A DNA stretch of 64,000 nt from Erythrobacter sp. Alg231-14 (GTDB lineage: Bacteria > Pseudomonadota > Alphaproteobacteria > Sphingomonadales > Sphingomonadaceae): the NCBI RefSeq assembly GCF_900149685.1, contig NZ_LT702999.1, positions 1,116,001 through 1,180,000 of the forward strand, in the 5' to 3' direction. The notes beneath the pieces are model-generated. The model did not search any database. It saw only the letters and a program-made list of their open reading frames with translations, and was not told the DNA's origin. Position 1 is the stretch's first letter, and every line of letters begins with the position of its first letter. Made by a program: the position numbers and the translations under genes. This document shows, one piece after another, positions 1 to 8,344 of this stretch.

Positions 1-182
1 GCGCCTTCGATCTCGGCTTTCACTTGATCGCCCGTGTTGAAATGCACCTCCATAATGAGGCCGGAAAGCGTGTTGCCCTGCCCGCCGAAACGCGCCTTGA
101 ACGGCGTTTCTCCGATTTCAGCAGACGATGAATAGGAATAGCTTCCCTGCCAGAGCCCTTTGAGGTCTGTTGCATCGGTCAT
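1..182 (-). CDS. Unknown protein, N-terminal part only
   Basis: An open frame read on the minus strand starts at an ATG at 182-180 and runs off the left edge after about 60 codons. The visible start reads MTDATDLKGLWQGSYSY and continues with a short glycine- and serine-rich stretch without membrane segments or signal peptide. I do not recognise the family. It lies downstream of crtZ in the same direction, 77 bases away, so it could be the last member of that transcript, but no Shine-Dalgarno sequence is obvious before its ATG. Function unknown; only its existence as a coding frame is supported. Confidence 0.5.
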   Translation of the reverse strand, partial: MTDATDLKGLWQGSYSYSSSAEIGETPFKARFGGQGNTLSGLIMEVHFNTGDQVKAEIEG

Positions 183-259
183 TGTGTATCAGCCATCTGG
201 ATTAACGTTCCCATGACGTTGGTAGTTGTCATTGCGCGTCGCTCTAATCGAACCGATAC

Positions 260-763
260 CTATTGCAACGCTGCACTATCCCTCAGTTCCGCCAGCCCCG
301 CTTTGCGCTGCGCAGCCAATTCAGCCTTCAATTTTAAAGGATCGCGGGCGAACACAAATCCGAAACTCACCCCACCTTCTTTGCCAATCGTTGCATGATG
401 CAGCTTGTGCGCCTGGACCAATCGCTTGGCGTAACCGCGCTTTGGAACAAAACGGAAGAACCGTTGATGGACCAATCCATCGTGGACGATGGCATACAAC
501 ACCCCGTACAAATTGACGCCCAACGCGGCCCACCAAAGAGCCTCTGAATAAAGAGAGCCGACAATGTACATGCCTGCATTGATCGCACCAAAAACAACGG
601 CGAATAAATCGTTCTTTTCAAACGTGTTATCGTGAGGTTCATGGTGATCGCGGTGCCATCCCCACGCCCATCCGTGCATGATGTATTTGTGTGCGTACCA
701 CGCAAATATCTCCATCCCGACAAGCGCGGCCATTGTCACAGCGAAGCATTCGAACCAGGTCAC
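260..763 (-). CDS. crtZ: Beta-carotene 3-hydroxylase CrtZ
   Basis: This 167-residue integral membrane di-iron enzyme adds hydroxyl groups at C3/C3' of beta-ionone rings, giving zeaxanthin, or astaxanthin when combined with a ketolase. The histidine boxes of the fatty-acid-hydroxylase fold are visible: H25-x4-H30 in AHKYIMHG, H37-x2-HH in HRDHH, then HDGLVH and HKLHH in the C-terminal half. Length fits CrtZ (about 160-175). The start codon is GTG at 763-761 and overlaps the crtW stop as GTGA, so translation is probably coupled to the ketolase gene. Family assignment is firm; the actual product spectrum depends on CrtW and the host pathway. Confidence 0.95.
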   Translation of the reverse strand: MTWFECFAVTMAALVGMEIFAWYAHKYIMHGWAWGWHRDHHEPHDNTFEKNDLFAVVFGAINAGMYIVGSLYSEALWWAALGVNLYGVLYAIVHDGLVHQRFFRFVPKRGYAKRLVQAHKLHHATIGKEGGVSFGFVFARDPLKLKAELAAQRKAGLAELRDSAALQ

Positions 764-1590
764 GTTACACTCTCAGCCTTCTGCTGTTTTTGTTCGGTTG
801 GAAAAGCATCCGCATCCGCCAAGCCAGAGGTTTCTGCGTCGAGGCCAAGCCCCGCCCTTTTTGCCCGCGGAAGCGCCCACCACGGCACATCCGGGCGTCT
901 ATGGTGTTCAAGGTGATAGCCGAAATGGAAACAACTGGCGAGGCTCGCCAGCAAACCAAAATCGTTGGATCGCGCGTTGTGGTGATCAAAAAATGGCTTA
1001 TCCGGCGCATGGTGGTGCGGGCGATAGGTTCCGAAATAGAACAATTGCAGCGAAGACAGCAATGCAGGTGCACCATAAAGCAGCACGATCTGAACCATCG
1101 GAACGCCGATAATGAGCCAGTAGATCCCAACCACTGCGTGTACAAACACCAATGATTGCCATCCGAAATACCGTTTAAAGAACGTCCAATACCAAGTGAG
1201 AAGGTTCGACGGGTTGTTTTCGTCAAAATCAGGATCACCGGCATGGCCGGACTTCTTGTGATGGGTCAAATGCGCATCGCGCAAGACCCGCCAACGAAAC
1301 CCTGCATACAAGAACAACAACACCGTCCCGATTAGCGCGTTAAGACGTGCCCGACCCGGCGCAAGTGTTCCGTGCATCGCATCGTGACACACAATAAAAA
1401 CGCCCACAGAAAGCCAGCATTGCACCGCACCAATCGCAAGAATCACTGGCCAATTCGTTGCCGTGATTTCAAACACAAACATCGCATAGGCGTGCAATGA
1501 TAACCACGCACCAGCGATCAACGCCGCCAACGTCAGGCCGATGGCGCTTTGCCTTGGATGGATCGTGTCGGAGCGGTGCAATTGGGTCAT
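760..1590 (-). CDS. crtW: Beta-carotene ketolase CrtW
   Basis: CrtW oxidises C4/C4' of beta-ionone rings, making echinenone and canthaxanthin, and with CrtZ astaxanthin. The 276-residue membrane protein carries the fatty-acid-desaturase-like histidine clusters: HDAMH (about residues 69-73), HLTHH (107-111) followed by the CrtW-typical GHAGDPDF, and HLEHHRRPDVPWW near the C-terminus. A longer frame reaches 1653 but begins with TTG; the ATG at 1590 gives the usual N-terminus length. Its stop overlaps the crtZ start, so the two enzymes are made together. No other crt genes are in the window. Assignment is firm, the start slightly uncertain. Confidence 0.94.
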   Translation of the reverse strand: MTQLHRSDTIHPRQSAIGLTLAALIAGAWLSLHAYAMFVFEITATNWPVILAIGAVQCWLSVGVFIVCHDAMHGTLAPGRARLNALIGTVLLFLYAGFRWRVLRDAHLTHHKKSGHAGDPDFDENNPSNLLTWYWTFFKRYFGWQSLVFVHAVVGIYWLIIGVPMVQIVLLYGAPALLSSLQLFYFGTYRPHHHAPDKPFFDHHNARSNDFGLLASLASCFHFGYHLEHHRRPDVPWWALPRAKRAGLGLDAETSGLADADAFPTEQKQQKAESVT

Positions 1591-1662
1591 TGTGTTAGAT
1601 ACGCCAAGAACTTGCGTTTGGCCGCTTATAATCTCGATCCCTTGCCACGCCAAGTTGCGCCA

Positions 1663-2496
1663 TTAGCGCGCGTCCGTCGTTGAGATTCGGGGTTTTCCCT
1701 CATCGATCTCAATTGTCCAACTCTGATCGTTGTCCATTGTCATGACCGTTACAGGCACTCCCGCAGCGAACATCGAGAAAACGTGAATTTCGGTGGGTGT
1801 AGGATCCAACACGTGCGTTACATAAATGGCGACCGGTTGTTCTCCATTTGACGTTGTGCTGCTCACTGTAAGACAGGAATTGGTGAAAGCCCGATCGGCC
1901 ACAACGTTACCGTCGCGCACTTCAAATCGGTAATGCCCGCCAAACGGGATTTCATTCATGGCCGGCTGTGGGACGAGGAAATAGACGAAGAAACCGCCAT
2001 CATCCTTGCCCGTTGGCAATACAACCCGATTAAACGATTGCCGCGAACACCGGGCCAATTCCGCCGTGTTCTCAAGAGGGGCGGAACCCGCCCTCACCAT
2101 TGCCGTTTCTTCTTGAGTAAAAGCGCGCTCACCGGGATCATAAGTGTTGGTGTTTCGGACCCTGTTCCCGTCATATACGCCGGACCAAACCGCTTCGAAA
2201 CCATCGCGCGTTGGGCGATAGAAAACCGCCTCTAACCCACCATCGATCGTGTTGATGATCCATCCGCGAATGCCCGTTGCGCCCAGATCGTTAAAGTCTT
2301 CGCGCAGCGCATCGGTGGTGTGCCAGGCCGCCTGATCATAGCGGTATATCGCTTCACCCAGAAAGAGCGCCTGATCAATTGCGACGGCGTCTTGCGAGGA
2401 GATTGTGTTGCCATCGTCAGCGTCGGTTTGGGCATGGACCATGGTTGGATGAGCCAAAGTCAACAATGCGCCAGCCAAAAGCAATACAGTTCGCAT
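1663..2496 (-). CDS. Exported protein of unknown function
   Basis: The protein has 277 residues. The chosen ATG at 2496 gives a clean Sec signal peptide (MRTVLLLAGALLTLAHPTMVHAQ, cleavage probably after HAQ); a longer reading frame to 2592 would overlap the thioesterase gene and bury the signal. The mature part is rich in beta-type sequence with two cysteines in the C-terminal half (CSRQSF and TNSCLT) that could form a disulfide. No catalytic motif is recognisable. It sits between the thioesterase and crtW on the same strand, so it may be co-transcribed with the carotenoid genes. Periplasmic location is inferred from the signal peptide; function is unknown. Confidence 0.75.
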   Translation of the reverse strand: MRTVLLLAGALLTLAHPTMVHAQTDADDGNTISSQDAVAIDQALFLGEAIYRYDQAAWHTTDALREDFNDLGATGIRGWIINTIDGGLEAVFYRPTRDGFEAVWSGVYDGNRVRNTNTYDPGERAFTQEETAMVRAGSAPLENTAELARCSRQSFNRVVLPTGKDDGGFFVYFLVPQPAMNEIPFGGHYRFEVRDGNVVADRAFTNSCLTVSSTTSNGEQPVAIYVTHVLDPTPTEIHVFSMFAAGVPVTVMTMDNDQSWTIEIDEGKPRISTTDAR

Positions 2497-2548
2497 AACA
2501 AACACCCCTGATTTCAAGGCAGAAACACCTGGAAACAACGGTAGTGGA

Positions 2549-2950
2549 TCAATTGCCTTCGGGAAAGAAGAACTCGCGCAAATGATCGCCAATGCGGGCC
2601 GGTCGCAGTGTTTTGGCGTCGATACAACACCAACTCGATTGAACTTCCGCCAAAACTTCTTCGCCGCGACTTATGACGGTGCGATAAAATGCACGGGCAC
2701 CATTGTACCGTTCCAAAACGGTTTGCGCGATCACATCGTCTTCAAGAAAGGCCGGCTTTCGATAGGTGATTTCGTGCTTCAACGCGACCCAAGCTTTGGC
2801 CGCAACCTCTTCATCCGGCGCGACCTTGTTCCAATGCGCCAACACTGCATCCTGAACCCAATTCAGATAGCGCGCGTTGTTGACGTGCCCCATGAAATCG
2901 ATGTCTTCGGGCAGGACGGTGATCGGAAAACGGAATGGCGTTGCTGACAT
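2549..2950 (-). CDS. Acyl-CoA thioesterase, 4HBT hotdog family
   Basis: A 133-residue single hotdog-fold protein. The helix-start signature DIDFMGHVNNARYLNW (residues 16-31) is the classical 4-hydroxybenzoyl-CoA thioesterase (4HBT/YbgC/FadM-like) pattern, with the catalytic Asp/His-Asn region at D18, H22 and N24-N25. Such enzymes hydrolyse acyl-CoA or aromatic acyl-CoA thioesters in the cytoplasm; the substrate cannot be read from the sequence. It is divergent from leuC across a 148-base interval that contains a perfect operator-like palindrome. It ends 52 bases before the start of the exported unknown protein on the same strand. Confidence 0.85.
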   Translation of the reverse strand: MSATPFRFPITVLPEDIDFMGHVNNARYLNWVQDAVLAHWNKVAPDEEVAAKAWVALKHEITYRKPAFLEDDVIAQTVLERYNGARAFYRTVISRGEEVLAEVQSSWCCIDAKTLRPARIGDHLREFFFPEGN

Positions 2951-2983
2951 AAATGTAAGTTAAGCGAAACTTGCATTCATTTC

Positions 2984-3010
2984 CATGACAAAGTGGCACC
3001 ATTTGTCATG
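2984..3010. promoter_or_regulatory. Perfect 9-bp inverted repeat, probable operator between thioesterase and leuC
   Basis: CATGACAAA at 2984-2992 and its exact reverse complement TTTGTCATG at 3002-3010 flank a 9-base spacer. The spacing places the arm centres 18 bp apart, fitting a dimeric regulator binding nearly two helical turns on one DNA face. It lies in the only promoter-sized gap of this neighbourhood, 34 bp before the thioesterase gene and 88 bp before leuC, so it could control either or both. No T-run follows, so it is not a terminator. The binding factor is not identifiable by eye. Confidence 0.5.
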
Positions 3011-3098
3011 GCGGCTTGCCAGTGTGGCATCGACGCCGCTAATCGGGGTCACTACCTCCAAATTCCCACCGCTTTAAAGTTCAAGAGAAGAACACCTG

Positions 3099-4529
3099 AT
3101 GGCCAGCAAGCCCCGCACACTTTACGCCAAAATCTGGGACGATCACGTCGTTGAAACACGCGAAGATGGCACATCGCTTATCTATATCGATCGGCATCTT
3201 GTCCATGAAGTGACCAGCCCACAGGCTTTCGAAGCGTTGCGCATGGCAAGGCGGCCGGTGCGTCGCCCCGAATTGACCTTAGCGGTGCCGGATCACAATT
3301 TGCCGACTACCGCGCGGCTCGACGCCAAAGGTGCGAGGCTGCCCATCGCCGATCCGCAAAGCGCGGCGCAATTGGCAGCGCTGGAACGCAACGCTCCTGA
3401 ATTTGGCATCCGCTATATTAATGCAACCGCCGCCGAACAGGGGATTGTGCATGTTGTAGGGCCCGAACAGGGGTTTTCCCTTCCAGGCACAACCATTGTT
3501 TGCGGCGACTCGCACACCGCGTGTCATGGCGGTCTGGGTGCGTTGGCATTCGGCATCGGCACAAGCGAAGTTGAACATGTGCTCGCGACGCAAACCTTGT
3601 TGCTGCAACAATCCAAAGCGATGGAAGTCCGGGTCGAAGGCGATCTTGGCCCTGGCATCACCGCCAAAGATCTGATCCTTCATATCATCGGAGAAATCGG
3701 CGCCGCAGGCGGTTCGGGTCATGTGATCGAGTATCGCGGGGATGTCTTCGAACGAATGACCGTCGAAGAGCGTTTGACCGTTTGCAATATGAGCATCGAG
3801 GCTGGCGCACGCGCGGGATTAATCGCGCCTGATGAAACCGTTTTCGCCTATTTGAAAGGGCGCCCGATGTCGCCAAAAGGCGAAGAATGGGATGCAGCGG
3901 TGGCGTATTGGAAAACACTGCACACCGACGCAGACGCCCAGTTCGATAAATCGGTGACCATCGATGCAAGCACGATCGCGCCAACCGTTACATGGGGCAC
4001 CAGCCCGGAAGACGTCGTCTCCATCAACGGTACCGTTCCGGCACCCGATAGCTTTGCCGATGAATCAAAACGTGTAGCCGTCGCGAAAAGCCTCGATTAC
4101 ATGGGCCTCACCCCCGGCACAGCGATGACCGACGTTCCCATTGAAAACATTTTCATTGGCAGCTGCACCAACAGCCGCATCGAAGATCTGCGATCGGCAG
4201 CGTCGGTGTTGAAAGGACGTAGCAAAGCCAGCAACGTTCGGTGGGCCATCGTTGTGCCCGGATCGGGCTTGGTAAAACTTCAGGCAGAAAAAGAAGGGCT
4301 CGACCAAATCTTCATCGATGCTGGGTTTGAGTGGAGAGAGCCCGGATGCTCGGCATGTTTGGGGATGAACCCGGATAAAGTCCCACCATCAGAACGGTGT
4401 GCGTCGACATCCAACCGAAATTTCGTTGGCCGTCAGGGGCCCGGTGCACGCACGCACCTACTTTCCCCCGCCATGGCCGCGGCAGCGGCAATTACTGGTC
4501 GGCTGACGGATGTGAGGGAACTGTCTTAA
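3099..4529 (+). CDS. leuC: 3-isopropylmalate dehydratase large subunit
   Basis: LeuC with LeuD isomerises 2-isopropylmalate to 3-isopropylmalate in leucine synthesis. The 476 residues match the full family length. The aconitase-type [4Fe-4S] ligands are visible: C356 in GSCTNSR, and C417 and C420 in [13 protein letters not shown]. The N-terminal DHNLPT and the [19 protein letters not shown] motifs are also present. The start at 3099 follows an AAGAGAAGA purine-rich stretch. The stop TAA overlaps the next ATG by one base (TAATG), so the GFA-family gene is translationally coupled, and leuD lies 775 bases downstream after two inserted genes. Confidence 0.97.
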   Translation: MASKPRTLYAKIWDDHVVETREDGTSLIYIDRHLVHEVTSPQAFEALRMARRPVRRPELTLAVPDHNLPTTARLDAKGARLPIADPQSAAQLAALERNAPEFGIRYINATAAEQGIVHVVGPEQGFSLPGTTIVCGDSHTACHGGLGALAFGIGTSEVEHVLATQTLLLQQSKAMEVRVEGDLGPGITAKDLILHIIGEIGAAGGSGHVIEYRGDVFERMTVEERLTVCNMSIEAGARAGLIAPDETVFAYLKGRPMSPKGEEWDAAVAYWKTLHTDADAQFDKSVTIDASTIAPTVTWGTSPEDVVSINGTVPAPDSFADESKRVAVAKSLDYMGLTPGTAMTDVPIENIFIGSCTNSRIEDLRSAASVLKGRSKASNVRWAIVVPGSGLVKLQAEKEGLDQIFIDAGFEWREPGCSACLGMNPDKVPPSERCASTSNRNFVGRQGPGARTHLLSPAMAAAAAITGRLTDVRELS

Positions 4530-4948
4530 TGGAGGCGAACTGCCATTGCGGTCTCGTTTCAATCACCCTCGATACACCGCCCGATTTCATCAACCTTTGC
4601 GATTGCACTTTGTGCCTCAAATCGGGCGCCGCGTGGGGATATTTTGCCTCTGAACAAGTGCAAGTCCTTGGCCGAACAAGCGGCTATCAACGCGTAGATT
4701 ACGACAACGCGGCGGTCGAAGTTCAATTTTGTCCCAAATGCGGGTCTACCACGCATTGGGTCCTAACCGAAAGCTATATGGCTACAAACAAGGACGGTGA
4801 CCGAATGGGCGTGAACATGCGATTGTTTGATCCTGCTGAATTGAGTGGGATCGAAGGGCGCACCCTTGATGGTCGCAATTGGTTTGGCGATACTGCCGCC
4901 GCACATCGCCGCCCACCGGGTAAGATTGGCACCGATTTGCACCTATGA
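4529..4948 (+). CDS. GFA/CENP-V family zinc-binding protein
   Basis: The 139-residue protein has the Cys pattern of the GFA (glutathione-dependent formaldehyde-activating enzyme)/CENP-V fold: C5-x-C7 in CHCG, a CDCTLC triad after FINL, and FCPKCGSTT further on. These cysteines form the zinc sites of the beta-tent fold. Some relatives bind S-hydroxymethylglutathione, but most members, including this short one, have no proven activity, so the formaldehyde role is only a family-level possibility. The ATG overlaps the leuC stop. Why a GFA protein should be coupled to leuC is not evident; it may be simple operon co-residence. Confidence 0.85.
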   Translation: MEANCHCGLVSITLDTPPDFINLCDCTLCLKSGAAWGYFASEQVQVLGRTSGYQRVDYDNAAVEVQFCPKCGSTTHWVLTESYMATNKDGDRMGVNMRLFDPAELSGIEGRTLDGRNWFGDTAAAHRRPPGKIGTDLHL

Positions 4949-5041
4949 ACGTCCGATAGAAAACACCCTTTAAACACCCCCGTATGACTTGCGATGATTG
5001 TAAGTCTTGCAAACCCCGCAAACGCATCACATGAGACTCCG

Positions 5042-5260
5042 ATGACAGACAAGACCCCTACAGATAAACCCGAAGAAAAAGGCAAAAACTCCGCTGCGCG
5101 CACCGCCGCCATTGGCGCGGCCGCTACGATCGGCTCTGCCGCAGTCGCTGCCGCCCTGTTGTACGCTGGCAAACGCTTTCGGAAAAAACCCGATGACAGT
5201 GCAATTGGATCGGATCAGGCCGCCACGCCGCCATCGGGCGAACCCCCGGAAACCGACTGA
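5042..5260 (+). CDS. Small single-pass membrane protein
   Basis: Seventy-two residues: a charged N-terminus ([16 protein letters not shown]), an Ala/Gly-rich hydrophobic segment at about residues 20-41 ending in [11 protein letters not shown], and a Pro-rich polar tail. The positive cluster after the segment suggests the C-terminus stays in the cytoplasm. I do not recognise a family. The gene lies between the GFA gene and leuD in the leu operon direction, 93 bases after the former and 44 before the latter. Composition and position suggest a real small gene, but function is unknown and the ATG lacks a strong ribosome-binding site. Confidence 0.55.
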   Translation: MTDKTPTDKPEEKGKNSAARTAAIGAAATIGSAAVAAALLYAGKRFRKKPDDSAIGSDQAATPPSGEPPETD

Positions 5261-5304
5261 GGCACGCCGCTCAAAGCCTGCTTTTTGAACAAGGATTGAT
5301 CACT

Positions 5305-5904
5305 ATGGATGCCATTTCGCGGGTAAAAGGCCGCGCCATTGCGTTCGGGGCGAAAAATGTCGACACCGACATCATCATCCCAGCAAAATGGCTAAAAACC
5401 ATCACCCGAGACGGTTTGGGCAAAGGGGCTTTTGAAACGATCCGTGAAAACCCGGATAACATTTTTGACGCGCCGGGAAACAAAGATGCGCCGATCCTCA
5501 TTGCGGGCGACAATTTCGGTTGCGGATCGAGCCGTGAGCACGCGGCCTGGGCGATCCTAGACCTTGGCATTCACGCGGTCATCGCACCCAGCTATTCGGA
5601 TATCTTTTCCGGAAACGCGGTCAAAAATGGCATATTGCCTATCATCCTCCCGCAAGAGGCGATCGACCGCCTAATGGAGGTTGCCCGTGAGGGACATGAC
5701 ATCGACATTGACCTAGACACGCAAACAGTCACCACGCCATTTCAAGATCGCTTTGCCTTCGATATCGATCCGTTCCGCAAACATTGCCTTTTGAACGGAT
5801 TGGACGAAGTAGCCCTCACGTTAGAGCGGCAAGCGGCCATCGGAAAATTCGAACACAACCGCACAACAGCGCAAAGCTGGGTGTCGGCTGGCACACAAGT
5901 TTAA
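5305..5904 (+). CDS. leuD: 3-isopropylmalate dehydratase small subunit
   Basis: LeuD is the swivel-domain partner of LeuC. The 199 residues match the family; the conserved [13 protein letters not shown] region near the N-terminus and [15 protein letters not shown] with the substrate-binding SSREHA loop are present. ATG at 5305 is preceded by AAGGA; a TTG nine bases upstream is in frame but less likely. It is 14 bases before the quinone oxidoreductase ATG. LeuC and LeuD are here split by a GFA gene and a small membrane protein, while leuB is not in the window. Confidence 0.96.
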   Translation: MDAISRVKGRAIAFGAKNVDTDIIIPAKWLKTITRDGLGKGAFETIRENPDNIFDAPGNKDAPILIAGDNFGCGSSREHAAWAILDLGIHAVIAPSYSDIFSGNAVKNGILPIILPQEAIDRLMEVAREGHDIDIDLDTQTVTTPFQDRFAFDIDPFRKHCLLNGLDEVALTLERQAAIGKFEHNRTTAQSWVSAGTQV

Positions 5905-5918
5905 GGGAGACACACGCC

Positions 5919-6917
5919 ATGAAAGCCATCCAAACTCACGAAGTGGGCGGACCAGAATCACTCACGCTCGACGAAATTGAGACACCCACTCCTGGCAAAG
6001 GCGAAGTTCTCGTCAATGTGAAAGCATGCGCGATCAACTACCCCGACACGTTGATGATCCGCGATTTGTATCAGTTCAAACCCGAACGTCCCTATTCCCC
6101 AGGCGGAGAGATCGCTGGCGTTGTTGAAGCGGTTGGCGAAGGTGTCGACAATTATAAGGTCGGCGACACTGTCATGGCCGGCATGGGCAATGGCGGATTG
6201 CGCGAAAAGGCGATTGTGCCTGCCAATCGTATGTTCCCCGTTCCCGATGGCGTACCCTTCGAAAAGGCCGCGTCATTGTTGATGACATACGGCACAACGA
6301 TTCATGGCCTAAAGGATCGCGGTCACATCAAAGAAGGCGACGTTGTCTTGGTCTTGGGCGCGGCCGGCGGCGTTGGTTTGTCCGCTGTTGAATTGGCCAA
6401 AGCATACGGCGCGCGCGTCGTCGCCGCTGTTTCCAGCGAAGCCAAAGGCGAAGTCGCTCGCAAAGCGGGCGCGGATGAAGTCGTCATCTATCCCCGTGAA
6501 GAGATGGACAAGGCCGCTTCGAAAGAGCTGGCCGGTGCGTTTAAAGCTGCGTGTGGCCCAACCGGCGCAAACATTGTTTACGACATTGTTGGTGGCCAAT
6601 ATTCCGAGCCTGCATTGCGCTCCATCGCGTGGGAGGGTCGGTTCCTTGTTGTCGGTTTCCCGGCAGGGATCGCGAAGATGCCGCTCAATCTGACATTGCT
6701 CAAAAGCTGCGACATTTGCGGCGTGTTCTGGGGCGCATTCACCGCAAGAGAGCCGGCAAAATTCGTCGCGCAGGTCAATGAACTGTTCGCTTTGATGAAA
6801 GAAGGGAAGATCGACCCGCTTGTGTCCGAAACCTTCCCATTGGAACGCGCCGGCGATGCGATTGCAAAACTGGAAAACCGCGAAGCGGTTGGCAAACTTG
6901 TCGTGACTATGGATTGA
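5919..6917 (+). CDS. Zinc-independent NAD(P)H:quinone oxidoreductase (MDR family)
   Basis: A 332-residue medium-chain dehydrogenase/reductase. The N-terminal GroES-like domain contains KACAINYPDTLMIRDLY, typical of the quinone-oxidoreductase branch that lacks the catalytic and structural zinc cysteines, and the Rossmann domain has GAAGGVGLSAVELAKAYGARV. Members reduce quinones or enoyl/enone substrates with NADPH in the cytoplasm; the exact substrate is open. ATG at 5919 has GGGAGA eleven bases upstream, and the longer upstream frame overlaps leuD so was rejected. It follows leuD by only 14 bases and is probably in the same transcript. Confidence 0.88.
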   Translation: MKAIQTHEVGGPESLTLDEIETPTPGKGEVLVNVKACAINYPDTLMIRDLYQFKPERPYSPGGEIAGVVEAVGEGVDNYKVGDTVMAGMGNGGLREKAIVPANRMFPVPDGVPFEKAASLLMTYGTTIHGLKDRGHIKEGDVVLVLGAAGGVGLSAVELAKAYGARVVAAVSSEAKGEVARKAGADEVVIYPREEMDKAASKELAGAFKAACGPTGANIVYDIVGGQYSEPALRSIAWEGRFLVVGFPAGIAKMPLNLTLLKSCDICGVFWGAFTAREPAKFVAQVNELFALMKEGKIDPLVSETFPLERAGDAIAKLENREAVGKLVVTMD

Positions 6918-7034
6918 GAAAGAAAATTGCCGCAAGTTTTTTGATGCCGCAAAAATGGACGCGGTGGCACGTAGCGCTTGTCGCACGCCCTGCCCGCCCC
7001 TATTTCGCAAGATAGACAGTTCAAAGGGACACAC

Positions 7035-7358
7035 ATGACCGATTTTAAAGATCGCCAACGCGGCGAAGAAGCCAAATTCGCAATGGACGAAGAAACCGCC
7101 TTTAAAGTTGCGGCGCGCCGCAATCGTTTGCTGGGTGAATGGGCCGCCGGCGTCATGAATCTGACGACCGAAGAAACCGACGCCTATAAGAAAGCTGTTG
7201 TGCAAGCCGATTTCGAAGAAGCCGGTGATGAAGATGTGATCCGCAAATTGCTGGGCGATCTAACTGCTGCGGAAACCAACGTTACCGAAGCCGAAATCCG
7301 CACCAAGCTTGAAGAAATGTCGGTTGAGGCGAAACGCCAGCTGATGAGCGAAAGCTGA
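7035..7358 (+). CDS. F1-ATPase zeta subunit (DUF1476 family)
   Basis: The 107-residue helical, highly charged protein begins MTDFKDRQRGEEAKFAMDEE and continues FKVAARRNRLLGEWAAGVM, the conserved start of DUF1476. In Paracoccus denitrificans this family is the zeta subunit, a natural inhibitor that blocks reverse rotation (ATP hydrolysis) of the F1FO-ATP synthase through its N-terminal inhibitory helix. That role is known from the family, not shown here. The start is preceded by AAAGGGACACAC. No atp genes are nearby; instead bolA and a glutaredoxin follow on the same strand at short spacing. Confidence 0.85.
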   Translation: MTDFKDRQRGEEAKFAMDEETAFKVAARRNRLLGEWAAGVMNLTTEETDAYKKAVVQADFEEAGDEDVIRKLLGDLTAAETNVTEAEIRTKLEEMSVEAKRQLMSES

Positions 7359-7379
7359 TCCTTTAAAGGAGCCCGAACT

Positions 7380-7613
7380 ATGCCGATGGCAGGACCAGAT
7401 ATCGAAGCCGCAATTCTTGCTGCCCTACCCGGGGCGACGGTGGAATTGCGCGATCTTGCCGGCGATGACGATCATTGGGCAGCGACGGTTACTGCCCCTC
7501 AATTCGCAGGCAAGAACCGAGTTCAGCAGCACAAAATGGTCTATGCTGCGTTGGGAGACAAAATGGGCGGCGTACTGCATGCCTTGCAAGTCACCACCGT
7601 GGTCCCCAACTAA
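7380..7613 (+). CDS. BolA family protein
   Basis: A 77-residue protein with the BolA fold signature: an N-terminal [26 protein letters not shown] segment and the helix-turn region with [20 protein letters not shown]. BolA proteins pair with monothiol CGFS glutaredoxins to bind or transfer [2Fe-2S] clusters and to signal iron status. The next gene is exactly such a glutaredoxin, 38 bases downstream, supporting a functional pair. A strong AAAGGAG lies eleven bases before the ATG. The short form resembles the BolA2/YrbA-like subgroup rather than stress-induced BolA1. Confidence 0.88.
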   Translation: MPMAGPDIEAAILAALPGATVELRDLAGDDDHWAATVTAPQFAGKNRVQQHKMVYAALGDKMGGVLHALQVTTVVPN

Positions 7614-7651
7614 AACGCATCATATTTCACTCGATACCAAAGGCCCCAATT

Positions 7652-7984
7652 ATGGCTGATATCAACACCCGTATTTCCAGTGTCGTCAGCGACAACGACG
7701 TTGTCTTGTTTATGAAGGGCACGCCGCTCTTTCCGCAATGCGGATTTTCAAGCCGCGCGGTCGCCATCCTTGATCATTGCGGTGTCGCTTATGAAAGCGT
7801 CGACGTGTTGCAAGATATGGAAATCCGTCAGGGGATCAAAACATTCTCTGACTGGCCCACCATTCCTCAACTATACGTCAAAGGCGAATTTGTTGGCGGC
7901 AGTGATATCATGATGGAAATGTTTGAAGCTGGCGAATTGAAACAATTGATGGACGATCAAAACGTCGCAAAAATGGAAGGTTGA
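7652..7984 (+). CDS. grxD: Monothiol glutaredoxin, Grx4/GrxD family
   Basis: A 110-residue single-domain glutaredoxin with active-site CGFS at C30-S33 preceded by MKGTPLFPQ, and with [23 protein letters not shown] carrying the cis-Pro and glutathione-binding GG-D motif. CGFS glutaredoxins act as [2Fe-2S] carriers coordinated by glutathione, not as general thiol reductants. Together with the adjacent BolA gene it likely forms the cytoplasmic Grx4-BolA iron-sulfur complex. A long stem-loop 110 bases downstream ends the plus-strand transcript. Confidence 0.95.
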   Translation: MADINTRISSVVSDNDVVLFMKGTPLFPQCGFSSRAVAILDHCGVAYESVDVLQDMEIRQGIKTFSDWPTIPQLYVKGEFVGGSDIMMEMFEAGELKQLMDDQNVAKMEG

Positions 7985-8090
7985 GCGGTCGCGCCCGGCT
8001 TCATCCCGGCGCCGCTCCATCGCTTTTGACGCTATAGATTTGCGATCCAACAGTCGCCCTTAGGCATACTTTCCGATCAGGACGGCAAAA

Positions 8091-8205
8091 AAGAAGCCGC
8101 CTCGCTGTACCAGGCGAGGCGGCTCTTTTAATACGGGGAGGTAGGACCAGAGACCAGGAAGGTCGTACCTCATTTGAAGACCACTTTCTTCGTGTATCAC
8201 TATGC
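8091..8205 (-). ncRNA. Candidate Hfq-type small RNA ending in the shared terminator hairpin
   Basis: Read on the minus strand, the 360-base gene-free interval has the order expected of a trans-acting small RNA. A possible promoter lies near 8227-8200 (TTGG-type -35 and CATAGT -10, weak). It is followed by an imperfect stem between AGGTACGACC and GGTCCTACCT with a CT-rich loop, an unpaired CCUACCUCCCCGU stretch complementary to ribosome-binding sites, and a 10-bp GC-rich hairpin directly followed by TTCTTTTTT. Boundaries are estimates, no significant ORF with a ribosome-binding site is present, and transcription is inferred only. Confidence 0.35.
8095..8129 (+). terminator. Strong rho-independent terminator after grxD, bidirectional
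   Basis: AGCCGCCTCG at 8095-8104 pairs perfectly with CGAGGCGGCT at 8115-8124 around a 10-base loop and is followed by CTTTT on the plus strand. On the minus strand the same stem is followed by TTCTTTTTT, so it can stop transcripts in both directions. It closes the leuC-grxD gene run. Confidence 0.85.
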
Positions 8206-8246
8206 ACCAGACGTGCCAAAAACCAACACCGCATGATTTTCAGCAA

Positions 8247-8288
8247 CTTACATGGTTTCAGTGAGTTAACCATCGTTGGAAATGTAAG
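8247..8288. promoter_or_regulatory. Inverted heptamers upstream of the Nudix gene
   Basis: CTTACAT at 8247-8253 and its exact complement ATGTAAG at 8282-8288 stand 35 bases apart (start to start), 57-98 bases before the Nudix start codon. Between them GTTAAC and, just behind, GATATA could form a weak -35/-10 pair about 17 bases apart. The arrangement suggests a regulated promoter for the Nudix gene, but a seven-base repeat can occur by chance. Confidence 0.25.
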
Positions 8289-8344
8289 ATATACCGACAG
8301 CGTGCCCCCTACCACTTGGCAAGAGCGCAAGAGAGGGGCATCAC

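Noticed and set aside
6309-7205. 298-codon minus-strand frame across the quinone oxidoreductase and zeta subunit genes
   Set aside because: Antisense to two recognised genes, with no family motif.
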